Positions 1 to 9,736 are shown, counted from the stretch's first letter. The stretch: 29,890 bases of DNA from Stenotrophomonas maltophilia (GCA_002435595.1 DJBL01000164.1:1-29890); one strand, 5' to 3'. Notes: generated by a model not told the origin, from the sequence alone. Translations and numbers: made by a program.

Positions 1-146
1 GGCGGCGCAGGCCCTGCCGGGCAGGTCGCGGCCGTTGCCCGGTACGCCTTGGCCGGCCGAGCCGCGACCAGGCCCGCAAGCGCACCGTAAGTTCCTGATT
101 CTTGCCGGTAAAACCCCTGTAAAAGCAGGCGTGAAACGGGCCGTTG

Positions 147-155
147 TGGTAGACT
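147..155 (+). promoter_or_regulatory. Candidate extended -10 promoter element of gyrA
   Basis: The sequence TGGTAGACT fits an extended -10 (TGn followed by a TAnnnT hexamer). It lies in the 239-bp stretch before gyrA, which otherwise holds no gene I can support. No convincing -35 hexamer is visible at the standard distance. A start near 162 would give a leader of about 78 nt. The gyrA ribosome-binding site is weak (CGGAA at about 230-234). Inferred from sequence only. Confidence 0.35.
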
Positions 156-239
156 CCAACGGTTAATCGAGATTCCGACGCGGCCGCCCCGAAAGGGCTG
201 GCGCGGCGGACTGGACCGCACCCAGACAACGGAACCCGA

Positions 240-2957
<2,718 letters not shown>

Positions 2958-2979
2958 TCGCATCGGCCTTGCGGTACCG

Positions 2980-3010
2980 CGACAACGCCGGCCTAGTGCC
3001 GGCGTTGTCG
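2980..3010 (+). terminator. Hairpin terminator after gyrA
   Basis: A perfect 13-bp inverted repeat, CGACAACGCCGGC (2980-2992) with GCCGGCGTTGTCG (2998-3010), encloses a 5-nt loop. It begins 22 nt after the gyrA stop. The following bases (TGTCC) are only weakly T-rich, as is common in high-GC genomes. It separates gyrA from the dehydrogenase gene. Confidence 0.75.
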
Positions 3011-3187
3011 TGTCCGGGCCGGGCATTTCGCGGGCGCACCTTGCCGATCATGGCGGCACGCCGAAAGAACGCATGCACTTCACGGGCACGGTGGGATAAC
3101 GGCACCCGAACCAGCGGACGATTGCGTCCGCACTGGCCGTCCCCCTGCCGCCGGAGCCCCCCCCGGCCGCGCCGCCTGGAGAGCACG

Positions 3188-5707
3188 ATGTCCGCCTCGC
3201 CGCATGCAATTCCCCCCGATTCCCCGTCCGCCACCCGGCGCCCACGCCACGGTCTGGTGACCCTGCTGTCCATCGTGCTGGTGCTGCTCGGGGTGGTGCT
3301 GGGCGGACTGGGCGCCTGGTTGGCCACTCTCGGCGGCTCGTGGTACTACGTGCTGGCCGGGGCGGGGCTGCTGGTGTCCGGCGTGCTGCTGTGGGGCAAC
3401 CGGCGTGCCGGTGCGCTGTGGTTTGGCGCGGTGTTCGTGGGCACGCTGCTGTGGACCGCGTGGGAGTCGGGCAGCGACTACTGGCGTTGGGTGCCGCGGC
3501 TGGGGCTGATCGTGGGCATCGGCTTCGTGCTGGCGCTGCTGCTGCCCACGCTGGACCGGCCGTTCACGCGGCGGCTCTCGCGCAGCCTGGCCGGCGTGCT
3601 GGCGGTGGTGTTCGTGGCGGCGTTCGTGCTCGCCTTCGTCCCGCATGGCATCACCGCCGCCCGCGGTGATTTCCCCGAACCGGTGACCAGCGCCGGGTTG
3701 GCGCCCACCGCCGATGCACCGTTGCAGCCGGCTGACAAGCCGGCCGACGGCGATTGGGCGGCCTACGGGCGCAACAACGCGGCCACGCGCTTCTCGCCGC
3801 TGCAGCAGATCACGCCGGAAAACGTCGGCACGCTCGAACAGGCCTGGCTGTTCCGCACCGGCGACCTGCCCGAGAAGCGCTGGGGCGCGGAAACCACCCC
3901 GCTCAAGGTCGGCGACACACTGTATCTGTGCACCGCGCGCAACCAGCTGGTGGCGCTCAATGCCGCCGACGGTACCGAGCGCTGGCGCTATGACCCGAAG
4001 ATCAAGGACAAGTCGATCCCGTACACGGCGGCCTGCCGTGGCGTGTCGTATTACGAAGTGCCGGCCACCGCGCAGCAGACCGCCGATGCGGATGTCGCCG
4101 CCGACCTGGCCAATGCCGCGCCGGGCGTACCGGTGCTCACCCAGCTGCCGCGCAGCGCCTGCGCCGCGCGCATCATCGAAGGCACCCTGGACGGTCGCCT
4201 GATCGCGGTCGATGCCGCCACCGGCAAGCCCTGCGCCGGCTTCGGCAACAACGGCCAGGTCGACATCACCCAGGGCATGGGCGACAGCCCGGCCGGCTAT
4301 GTCTCGATCACCTCGCCGCCGGCGATCGTGCAGGGCGTGGTCGTCACCGGCCACCAGGTGCTCGATGGCCAGCGCCGCGACGCGCCCTCCGGCGTGATCC
4401 AGGCCTACGACGCGGTTACCGGCAAGCTGCGCTGGGCCTGGGACATGGACCAGCCGGAGCTGACCGGCCTGCCGGCCCAGGGCAAGACCTACACCCGCGG
4501 CACCCCCAACATGTGGACCACCGCCACCGGCGATGACCAGCTGGGCCTGGTGTACCTGCCGATGGGCAACTCGGCCGGCGACTACTGGAGTGGCTCGCGC
4601 ACCGCGAACCAGAACAAGTACGCCACCTCGCTGGTCGCCATCGACGTCAACACCGGCAAGCCGGCCTGGCATTTCCAGGCGGTGCGCAAGGACGTGTGGG
4701 ACTACGACATGGGGTCGCAGGCCACGCTGGTCGATTACCCCACCGCCGCCGGCAAGGTGCCGGCGATCCTGCTGCCGACCAAGCAGGGCGACATGTACGT
4801 GCTTGATCGCCGCACCGGGCAACTGCTGACCCCGGCCGAAGAGCGCAAGGTGCCCACCGGCGGCGTCGAGCCCGGGCAGCGTTCGCCCACGCAGCTGTTC
4901 TCGCTGTACCACACGCTGCGCAAGCCGGACCTCACCGAGCGCGACATGTGGGGCATCACCCCGATCGACCAGCTGGTCTGCCGCATCCAGTTCCGCAAGG
5001 CCAGCTACGAGGGCTTCTATACCCCGCCCACCGCCGACCGGCATTCCATCGAGTACCCCGGCTACAACGGTGGCTCGGACTGGGGCAGTGTGTCGGTGGA
5101 CCCGCGTCGGGGCGTGATCGTGGCCAACTACAACGACATGCCCAACTACAACCTGCTCGTACCGCGGGCCAAGGCCGACAAGCTGGGCTGGGTGCCGCGC
5201 GAGGACGTGCGCGCGGACAAGGGCGGCGCCGAAGGCGCGGGGGATCCGCAGGTGGGCACGCCGTATGCGATCGACGTCAACGCCGGCTGGCGCCTGCCGT
5301 TCACCAAGCTGCTGTGCAAGCAGCCCCCATACGGTGGCATCCGCGCGGTCGATCTGCGCAGCGGCAAGACGCTGTGGGATCGCCCGTTCGGCAGTGCGCG
5401 CGGCAACGGCCCGTTCGGCATCCGCTCGGGCCTGCCGATCGAGATCGGCACGCCCAACAACGGCGGTTCGGTCGTCACCGCCAGCGGCCTGATTTTCATC
5501 GCCGCGGCCACCGATGACCTGCTGCGCGCGATCGACCTGAAGACCGGCAAGGAGCTGTGGCACGCCAAGCTGCCCGCCGGTGGCCAGGCCAACCCGATGA
5601 TCTACGCGTTCGGTGGGCGCCAGTACGTGGTCATCATGGCCGGTGGCCACCACTTCATGGAGACCCCGGCGGGCGATTACGTGATTGCCTACGCGCTGCC
5701 GAAGTGA
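3188..5707 (+). CDS. gcd: Membrane-bound PQQ-dependent dehydrogenase (glucose/quinate/shikimate family)
   Basis: The enzyme oxidises a sugar or cyclic polyol on the periplasmic face of the inner membrane and passes electrons to ubiquinone, using pyrroloquinoline quinone. The 839-residue protein has five predicted membrane helices at about residues 23-45, 53-70, 74-92, 103-120 and 133-152, then a large periplasmic beta-propeller with repeated tryptophan-docking blades (for example DGTERWRY and GKELWHAKL). The conserved acid pair of the active-site blade is in VWDYDMGSQ (Asp505 and Asp507). The length suits E. coli Gcd (796 residues). I place the start at ATG 3188, which has a GGAGAG ribosome site directly upstream; the reading frame stays open to 2969, but that extension crosses the gyrA terminator. 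Glucose is the best guess for substrate; quinate or shikimate cannot be excluded. PQQ synthesis genes are not in the window. A terminator follows. Confidence 0.9.
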   Translation: MSASPHAIPPDSPSATRRPRHGLVTLLSIVLVLLGVVLGGLGAWLATLGGSWYYVLAGAGLLVSGVLLWGNRRAGALWFGAVFVGTLLWTAWESGSDYWRWVPRLGLIVGIGFVLALLLPTLDRPFTRRLSRSLAGVLAVVFVAAFVLAFVPHGITAARGDFPEPVTSAGLAPTADAPLQPADKPADGDWAAYGRNNAATRFSPLQQITPENVGTLEQAWLFRTGDLPEKRWGAETTPLKVGDTLYLCTARNQLVALNAADGTERWRYDPKIKDKSIPYTAACRGVSYYEVPATAQQTADADVAADLANAAPGVPVLTQLPRSACAARIIEGTLDGRLIAVDAATGKPCAGFGNNGQVDITQGMGDSPAGYVSITSPPAIVQGVVVTGHQVLDGQRRDAPSGVIQAYDAVTGKLRWAWDMDQPELTGLPAQGKTYTRGTPNMWTTATGDDQLGLVYLPMGNSAGDYWSGSRTANQNKYATSLVAIDVNTGKPAWHFQAVRKDVWDYDMGSQATLVDYPTAAGKVPAILLPTKQGDMYVLDRRTGQLLTPAEERKVPTGGVEPGQRSPTQLFSLYHTLRKPDLTERDMWGITPIDQLVCRIQFRKASYEGFYTPPTADRHSIEYPGYNGGSDWGSVSVDPRRGVIVANYNDMPNYNLLVPRAKADKLGWVPREDVRADKGGAEGAGDPQVGTPYAIDVNAGWRLPFTKLLCKQPPYGGIRAVDLRSGKTLWDRPFGSARGNGPFGIRSGLPIEIGTPNNGGSVVTASGLIFIAAATDDLLRAIDLKTGKELWHAKLPAGGQANPMIYAFGGRQYVVIMAGGHHFMETPAGDYVIAYALPK

Positions 5708-5713
5708 CCGGCG

Positions 5714-5745
5714 CGGTGACCGCATCGACTACCATGCGGTCACCG
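5714..5745 (+). terminator. Hairpin terminator after the PQQ dehydrogenase
   Basis: A perfect 12-bp stem, CGGTGACCGCAT (5714-5725) and ATGCGGTCACCG (5734-5745), encloses an 8-nt loop and is followed by TCTCC. It begins 7 nt after the stop codon. The T tract is weak. The loop and right arm also contain TACCAT (5730-5735), which could double as a -10 element for the next gene. Confidence 0.7.
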
Positions 5746-5770
5746 TCTCCACGCCCTCGGCACGCCCCCC

Positions 5771-6283
5771 ATGAGCATCCGTCTCCCCCGCGCCGCTTGC
5801 GTGCCGATGTTGTCGCTGGCGTGGGTGCTGGTGCTGGCCGGCGCTGCCGGCGCACGTGCGGCCACCCCGGCCGAGGCGCTGGCCGACTGGCAGGCGCACG
5901 GCCGCCAGCAGGGCCTGGCCCGGCCCGATGCCCGCTGCGAGGACTTCCTGCAGGCCATCGGCCGCAAACCCGCTGCCTTGCAATACCTGGGCTGCGAGCA
6001 GGATGACGCCTCCTACCTGCAGCCGATGACCGCGCGCTACCGCGTGCGTGGCGCGTCGGCCGCGGCCGTGGAGACCTACCTGCACCAGACCTTCGGCCTG
6101 CCGCTGTTGACCTATCTCTGCTGCGGCTGGAGCAGTGGCGCGCCATACACCTGGCGGGCAGGGGCGGGCAGCGTCGGCTATGAAATCGGCATGGGCGTGG
6201 AGTCCGGGCATTACCCGCGTGAGCAATGGGACCGGATTCCCGGCTTCGAGGTCAGCGTGGGCGTGATCAGGCGCAGCCCCTAG
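5771..6283 (+). CDS. Exported small protein, possibly DUF4952
   Basis: A 170-residue protein with a clear Sec signal peptide: positively charged MSIRLPRA, a hydrophobic core around residues 12-26, and likely cleavage after an Ala-rich ARA segment near residue 30. The mature part has several cysteines, including RCEDF, LGCEQDD and the adjacent pair in LTYLCCGW, suggesting disulfides in the periplasm. The pattern CEDFLQAIGRKP followed by a LGCEQ block reminds me of the DUF4952 family, but this is recognition from memory. No catalytic motif is visible and I assign no function. No Shine-Dalgarno sequence precedes the ATG (the upstream bases are a run of C). It sits alone behind the dehydrogenase terminator. 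A hairpin (6271-6296) overlaps its stop codon. Confidence 0.75.
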   Translation: MSIRLPRAACVPMLSLAWVLVLAGAAGARAATPAEALADWQAHGRQQGLARPDARCEDFLQAIGRKPAALQYLGCEQDDASYLQPMTARYRVRGASAAAVETYLHQTFGLPLLTYLCCGWSSGAPYTWRAGAGSVGYEIGMGVESGHYPREQWDRIPGFEVSVGVIRRSP

Positions 6284-6296
6284 CGGCGGGGTGCGC
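6271..6296 (+). terminator. Candidate hairpin terminator over the stop codon
   Basis: GCGCA, bulged G, CCCC (6271-6280) pairs with GGGG-TGCGC (6288-6296) around a 7-nt loop containing the TAG stop. There is no T tract, so it may be only a stable RNA hairpin. It lies between two small same-strand genes. Confidence 0.3.
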
Positions 6297-6344
6297 GATG
6301 CAAGTACCCTTCGGTCTCCGGTTCACTGGCTGACAAGGAAGATC

Positions 6345-6734
6345 ATGCACATGCCCCTGTTGCGCAGCGCTGCACTCGCCCTGGCCCTGGCACTCAGCCC
6401 GGCGGCCTTTTCCGCCGATGTCGGGCCGCTGGAACTGACCCCGGCCCAGGGCCTCACCTACTGGACGCCCGTACCAGGCCAGTTCACGCCGAAGGCCGGC
6501 GCGGACCCCAAGCGCGTGGCCTTCGCCCAAGAAGTCACCCTGGCCTACACGATCACGGCGCGCGGGCGCACCACCGACGTGGAGGTGATCGATGCCAAGC
6601 CGGCCGGCGCGCATGCCGGCTGGGCGGTCAACGCGATCAAGGCGATGCGCTTCGAGCCCACCGCGACCAACGCAGCGCGCACGCCGATCCGCAGCCAGAT
6701 CACCAGCCGCTGGAGCGGCGGCGCGCCCAAGTAA
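6345..6734 (+). CDS. Small exported protein with TonB C-terminal-like fold
   Basis: A 129-residue protein starting at ATG 6345, preceded by AAGGAA (6335-6340). It has a signal peptide (MHMPLLRSAALALALALSP, cleavage near AFSA-DVG at about residue 25). The rest resembles the small C-terminal domain of TonB-type proteins: a strand TLAYTITARGRTTDVEVI, then a helix with GWAVNAIKAMRFEPT, which matches the usual A(I/V)xAxxxxxF.P pattern. It lacks the membrane anchor and proline-rich spacer of true TonB, so it is unlikely to energise transport alone. Its stop is only 11 bp from the stop of the convergent DUF3037 gene. The function is unknown. Confidence 0.75.
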   Translation: MHMPLLRSAALALALALSPAAFSADVGPLELTPAQGLTYWTPVPGQFTPKAGADPKRVAFAQEVTLAYTITARGRTTDVEVIDAKPAGAHAGWAVNAIKAMRFEPTATNAARTPIRSQITSRWSGGAPK

Positions 6735-6745
6735 GCGCCCCCGCG

Positions 6746-7138
6746 CTAGCGCGGTACCCGCACCATCCGCTCGAGCAGGTGTTCCACCACGCCGGCCGGG
6801 TCGGCGGTACGGCCCACGTGCGTGCTGGACATCTGCACCACCGAGCTGCGCCTGGCGGTGAGGAAGTGGAAGCGCGCGCGCGCGGGCAGCTGTGCGATGG
6901 GGCCGGCATTGGCATCGCCGCGGCAGATCGCCACGATCGCATCCAGCCACGGCTGCAGTGCCTCCAGGTCCAGTGCGGGCGCGAACGCCTGCAGGCGCGC
7001 CGGATCGATCTCGATGGCCGCTTCCAGGTGCTTGGCCCCGGGGCAGGACACGATCACCCCGACGTTGATGAACTCCTCGCGTTCAACGCGGGGCACCACG
7101 CGGATCACCGCGTAGTCATACGTGTGCAGCGTGGGCAC
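6746..7138 (-). CDS. DUF3037 family protein
   Basis: A 130-residue protein beginning VPTLHTYDYAVIRVVPRVER, with the YDYAVIRVVPxxxREEFxNVG opening typical of DUF3037. The start is a GTG at 7138, chosen because an exact AGGAGG lies 6 nt upstream (7145-7150 on the plus strand); the frame is open further upstream but that part overlaps the kinase gene out of frame. The GTG lies 23 nt inside the end of the HipA-like gene, so the two are translationally coupled. DUF3037 genes often neighbour HipA-like kinase genes; I infer a joint role, but its chemistry is not known. The protein has no signal peptide or membrane segment and should be cytosolic. A short palindrome (6741-6754) covers its stop. Confidence 0.85.
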   Translation of the reverse strand: MPTLHTYDYAVIRVVPRVEREEFINVGVIVSCPGAKHLEAAIEIDPARLQAFAPALDLEALQPWLDAIVAICRGDANAGPIAQLPARARFHFLTARRSSVVQMSSTHVGRTADPAGVVEHLLERMVRVPR

Positions 7139-7892
7139 GGACGGCCTCCTGGACGAAGACGGCACGCACCTGCAGGCGGCGCTTGAGATAGGTGACATAC
7201 GCCTGGCGATACGCCGCCGGGCTGTCGAAGAACGGCTCCTCCACCAGCCAGCTGTCCGGCACCAGGCCGACGATGCGCTCGATCTCGGCATCGCTGAGCA
7301 GCGCGGCCAGCGCGGCATCGACCTCGGCGATCCTGGTGGCGAACGGCAGCAGCACATGGTCGCGGATCAGCACGAAAGGCTTTTCGCAGGCATCGTTGGC
7401 GTTGGCCCAGTCGTGGTGGAAGTACATCGCCGCGCCGTGGTCGATCAGGTACAGCTGACGGTGCCAGACCATCAGGTTGGGGTTGCGCGCGGTGCGGTCC
7501 ACGTTGCTGGTGAGCGCGTCGAACCACACGATCCGCGAGGCCAGGTCGGCATCCACCGGCATCGCGGCCGGGTCGTAGTTGATCGCGCCGGGCAGGTAGT
7601 CGCTGCCCAGGTTGAGTCCCTCGCTGGCACGGATCAGGTCCTGGATCTCCGGGTCGGGCTCGGTGCGGGCGAACTCACGGTCCAGCTCCACGAACACGAT
7701 CTCCGGGATCGGCAGGCCCACGCTGCGCGCCATTTCCCCGGCGATCAGCTCGGCGATCAGCGCCTTGGGGCCTTGCCCGGCACCGCGGAACTTGAGCACG
7801 ACCATGCCATCGTCGTCGGTCTCGACCACGGCGGGCAGGGAGCCGCCTTCGCGGAGGGGGGTGATGTAGCGCAGGGCGTGGACGGTTCGCAT
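7116..7892 (-). CDS. HipA-like kinase-fold protein
   Basis: A 258-residue single-domain protein of the HipA-related kinase fold. In order: a Gly-rich loop with LREGGSLP (residues 13-20), a candidate ATP-binding Lys34 in MVVLKFRG, a catalytic-loop-like segment FDALTSNVDRTARNPN with Asp125 and Asn137, and a metal-binding LIDHG with Asp151. It lacks the N-terminal HipA domain of persistence toxins and no HipB-like antitoxin is adjacent, so a toxin role is not supported. I choose ATG 7892 (MRTVHALRY) because a good -10 hexamer TAGAAT ends exactly 7 nt before it, implying a leaderless mRNA; ATGs at 7901 and 7916 in the same frame have no ribosome site. The 3' end overlaps the DUF3037 gene by 23 nt. 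The phosphoryl target is unknown. Confidence 0.85.
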   Translation of the reverse strand: MRTVHALRYITPLREGGSLPAVVETDDDGMVVLKFRGAGQGPKALIAELIAGEMARSVGLPIPEIVFVELDREFARTEPDPEIQDLIRASEGLNLGSDYLPGAINYDPAAMPVDADLASRIVWFDALTSNVDRTARNPNLMVWHRQLYLIDHGAAMYFHHDWANANDACEKPFVLIRDHVLLPFATRIAEVDAALAALLSDAEIERIVGLVPDSWLVEEPFFDSPAAYRQAYVTYLKRRLQVRAVFVQEAVRAHAAHV

Positions 7893-7899
7893 GGGGGGC

Positions 7900-7905
7900 A
7901 TTCTA
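7900..7905 (-). promoter_or_regulatory. -10 hexamer giving a leaderless HipA-like transcript
   Basis: On the minus strand TAGAAT is followed by 7 nt and then the ATG at 7892. The transcription start would fall on or within one base of the start codon. This explains why no Shine-Dalgarno sequence is found. I see no clear -35 element. Confidence 0.45.
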
Positions 7906-8195
7906 GCGTGTGGCATCCATGCCCGAGCGTTGCCGCCAGTGGCACTCGGGCAGTTGGACGCGCTCGGCGCGCGTCACTGTCATGAGGTGTATGCCCGTCG
8001 CTGACGCGCCGCAAAATGTGATGAGTTTCTCGTTGAATAGGTGGGCTCGCCAGTGAAATACCGGCCAATCCGATGTGCTTGGTATTAATCACGTGAAATA
8101 TGCGTTGCACCGGGTTTTGCGTGTTACAAGAGGTCGCCAGGCAAGCCTTGTCTGGTATTGATGTTGGGACCACAACGAAACCAGGGAGTCATACC
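7906..8195. other. Low-GC divergent intergenic region upstream of the peptide gene
   Basis: This is about 290 bp between the divergent HipA-like gene and the peptide gene. A hand count gives 156 G or C in 300 bases for 7981-8280 (52%), well below the coding regions around it. It holds two similar elements resembling extended -10 sites, TGGTATTAAT (8080-8089) and TGGTATTGAT (8153-8162). The second would start transcription about 29 nt before the peptide start codon. Neither has a convincing -35, which may mean an activator is needed. I see no gene in it. Confidence 0.4.
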
Positions 8196-8297
8196 ATGGC
8201 TAATCTTGTTCGCGCCTTGCAGGTTTCCCTCAATCTGCGTTCGCACAGTCCGACCCAGAGCATCCGCTCGAAGTACATCTACTGGATCATTTTCTAA
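8196..8297 (+). CDS. Putative RiPP precursor peptide with aromatic core
   Basis: A 33-residue ORF starting MANLVRALQVSL and ending KYIYWIIF-stop. It is preceded by AGGGAG (8183-8188) at an ideal 7-nt spacing, which is the main proof that it is translated. The first 25 residues look like a leader: polar, basic, with no Cys. The last eight (26-33) concentrate all the aromatic residues: Tyr27, Tyr29, Trp30 and Phe33. That layout, a short leader with an aromatic-rich C-terminal core next to a lone cytochrome P450, is what is known for biarylitides, cittilins and the atropopeptides such as tryptorubin (core AWYIWY), where the P450 makes C-C, C-O or C-N bonds between Tyr and Trp side chains. By inference this is a precursor for the P450 at 8370. 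An in-frame ATG at 8100 has no ribosome site. It could instead be a regulatory leader peptide. Confidence 0.7.
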   Translation: MANLVRALQVSLNLRSHSPTQSIRSKYIYWIIF

Positions 8298-8329
8298 ACG
8301 CAGCGTTTTTCGCGTGTTTTCATGAACCT

Positions 8330-8356
8330 CCAGGGGTGGTCGATGGCCACCCCTGG
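8330..8356 (+). promoter_or_regulatory. Intercistronic hairpin between peptide and P450 genes
   Basis: A perfect 10-bp inverted repeat, CCAGGGGTGG (8330-8339) and CCACCCCTGG (8347-8356), encloses a 7-nt loop. It lies between the peptide stop (8297) and the ribosome site GGAGG (8361-8365) of the P450. With no T run after it, it may act as a partial terminator or as an RNA-end protector that keeps more precursor than enzyme mRNA. It also sequesters the in-frame ATG 8343, which favours ATG 8370 as the enzyme start. Confidence 0.55.
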
Positions 8357-8369
8357 CCTCGGAGGGGCC

Positions 8370-9602
8370 ATGGCGGATCGCAGCGCAGGCACGGAAGTCA
8401 TTTCGATCGATGATCTGCTGGAACGGGTCCGCCAGGAAGGCCCGGTACTCAACTTCCAGAATGATGTCGTGGGTATTTTCGACCCGGCCCTGGCGGTGAA
8501 AGTCGACAAGGCCAACACCGACCAGCACACGGTGCCGGATTCGCTGATCGATTATCTCGGGCTGCGCGGAGCGGCACCGCCGGTGGCATGGCGCGAGGTG
8601 CGCGCGCTGCTGAGCGAGCAGGGCGGTCGCCTGGCCGCACCCGAGCAGATGCGTGCGCTGTATCTACGCATGCACGCCTTCCTTTCCCGGCGCTGCGGGG
8701 CGGTCCAGGACCTGAGCGAGCTCAGCTGGTGGGCGATCTCCGAGCCGCTGCTGCCATTGCTCATCGATGGCATGGACGCGCGCGATACCGATGCGCTGAT
8801 CGGCGAGCAGAAGACCCGCTACAGCGGGATCGTGCTGCAGGACTTCGGCGTCTTGCGCCGCCTGTTGAACCTGCACCTGTCGCGCAGGGCGGCGCGCACG
8901 GTGGTGCGACACATCAAGCGCCGCGTGCGCGATACCCGCGCGCATGACGATTTCCTGCAGTCGCTGCTGCCCCTGGTCGGCCGTATCGGCGTGGATCGCG
9001 TGGCCTACCTCATCTCGACCGTGCTGGCCGGCATGTCCGGGTTGCCCGGGATCACGGCCGCCAGCCTGCTGTATGCCATGCACCGCTTCCCGGAATGGCA
9101 GGCGCGGATCCGTGCGGAGACCGCCGCGCTCCCATTGGAGACGTTGTACACCCTGCCCATGCGGGAGCTGCCGTGTACCTCGCGTTTCATCAAGGAGACG
9201 ATCCGGGTGTGGCCGGGGTTGTTCGCGCTGCGGCGCCCGGCCTGGCACGACATCGAGGCCGAAGGGGTGTCCATCAAGAAGGGCGCGGCCTACGAGCTGT
9301 CCTCGTACTACCAGCATCATTCCCCCGAATTCTGGGATCAGCCCGACGTGTTCGATCCGGACCGCTGGCTGCCATCGCGCCGTCAGCCCAACAAGGGTGC
9401 CTACGTGCCCTTCGGGTTTTCCTCGCGCGCGTGTATCGGCAGTGCGGTCGGGCACGCGCAACTGGTGCTGTTCTGTGCGTTGATCACCCGTGACTTCGAC
9501 ATCCAGGTCCAGGCCGAGCCCGCGCCGTGGATGAAACTGGAGGGGTTTGCCATTCCGATCGATTTCAAGGGCGTGGTGACGCCGCGCGCGGGGGCTGGCT
9601 GA
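8370..9602 (+). CDS. Cytochrome P450, probable peptide-crosslinking enzyme
   Basis: A 410-residue soluble bacterial P450. The K-helix ExxR is ETIR (Glu276 to Arg279), the PERF-like motif is FDPDRW (329-334), and the heme-thiolate loop is FGFSSRACIG (348-357) with ligand Cys355. Two features are odd. The usual Gly of FGxGxRxCxG is Ser351. The I-helix reads LAGMSGLPG (219-227), so the normal acid-Thr pair that handles protons for oxygen cleavage is missing and a Pro breaks the helix. P450s that couple phenols and indoles, rather than hydroxylate, often deviate here. The start at ATG 8370 has GGAGG at 8361-8365; ATG 8322 and 8343 in the same frame are alternatives, but the hairpin covers 8343. 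The peptide gene is 72 nt upstream on the same strand. No ferredoxin, reductase, protease or exporter is adjacent, so redox partners must come from elsewhere. The P450 fold is certain; its substrate is inferred. Confidence 0.9.
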   Translation: MADRSAGTEVISIDDLLERVRQEGPVLNFQNDVVGIFDPALAVKVDKANTDQHTVPDSLIDYLGLRGAAPPVAWREVRALLSEQGGRLAAPEQMRALYLRMHAFLSRRCGAVQDLSELSWWAISEPLLPLLIDGMDARDTDALIGEQKTRYSGIVLQDFGVLRRLLNLHLSRRAARTVVRHIKRRVRDTRAHDDFLQSLLPLVGRIGVDRVAYLISTVLAGMSGLPGITAASLLYAMHRFPEWQARIRAETAALPLETLYTLPMRELPCTSRFIKETIRVWPGLFALRRPAWHDIEAEGVSIKKGAAYELSSYYQHHSPEFWDQPDVFDPDRWLPSRRQPNKGAYVPFGFSSRACIGSAVGHAQLVLFCALITRDFDIQVQAEPAPWMKLEGFAIPIDFKGVVTPRAGAG

Positions 9603-9736
9603 CGGTACGCACCAAGCCTGCCGCTGGCGGCCGTTGGACCGCCTCGGCGCGGGCGGGCATCGTGCGCTGCGTCTTGACCGGCCCATGGGCGGGGTCTAGA
9701 AGGCAGGGGTCAACCCCGGTTCGCAGTGGAGGTCGC

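Noticed and set aside
2969..3187. N-terminal extension of the PQQ dehydrogenase to 2969
   Set aside because: It covers the gyrA terminator hairpin and has no ribosome site; ATG 3188 has one and starts just before the first membrane helix.
3080..5725. An 881-codon open frame on the minus strand opposite the PQQ dehydrogenase
   Set aside because: The plus strand encodes a clear PQQ dehydrogenase with family motifs; the antisense frame is Arg/His/Gly-rich low-complexity sequence, as expected from high-GC codon bias.
6741..6754. A perfect palindrome CCGCGCTAGCGCGG between convergent genes
   Set aside because: It has no loop and only seven bases per arm, so a usable hairpin is shorter than for a terminator; palindromes of this kind are expected in GC-rich sequence.
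7116..7892. HipA toxin of a toxin-antitoxin module
   Set aside because: The protein lacks the HipA N-terminal domain and no HipB-like helix-turn-helix gene is adjacent; the partner is DUF3037.
8100..8195. A longer form of the peptide ORF starting at ATG 8100
   Set aside because: No ribosome site precedes 8100, while ATG 8196 has AGGGAG at ideal spacing; the extra segment would read through the candidate promoter.
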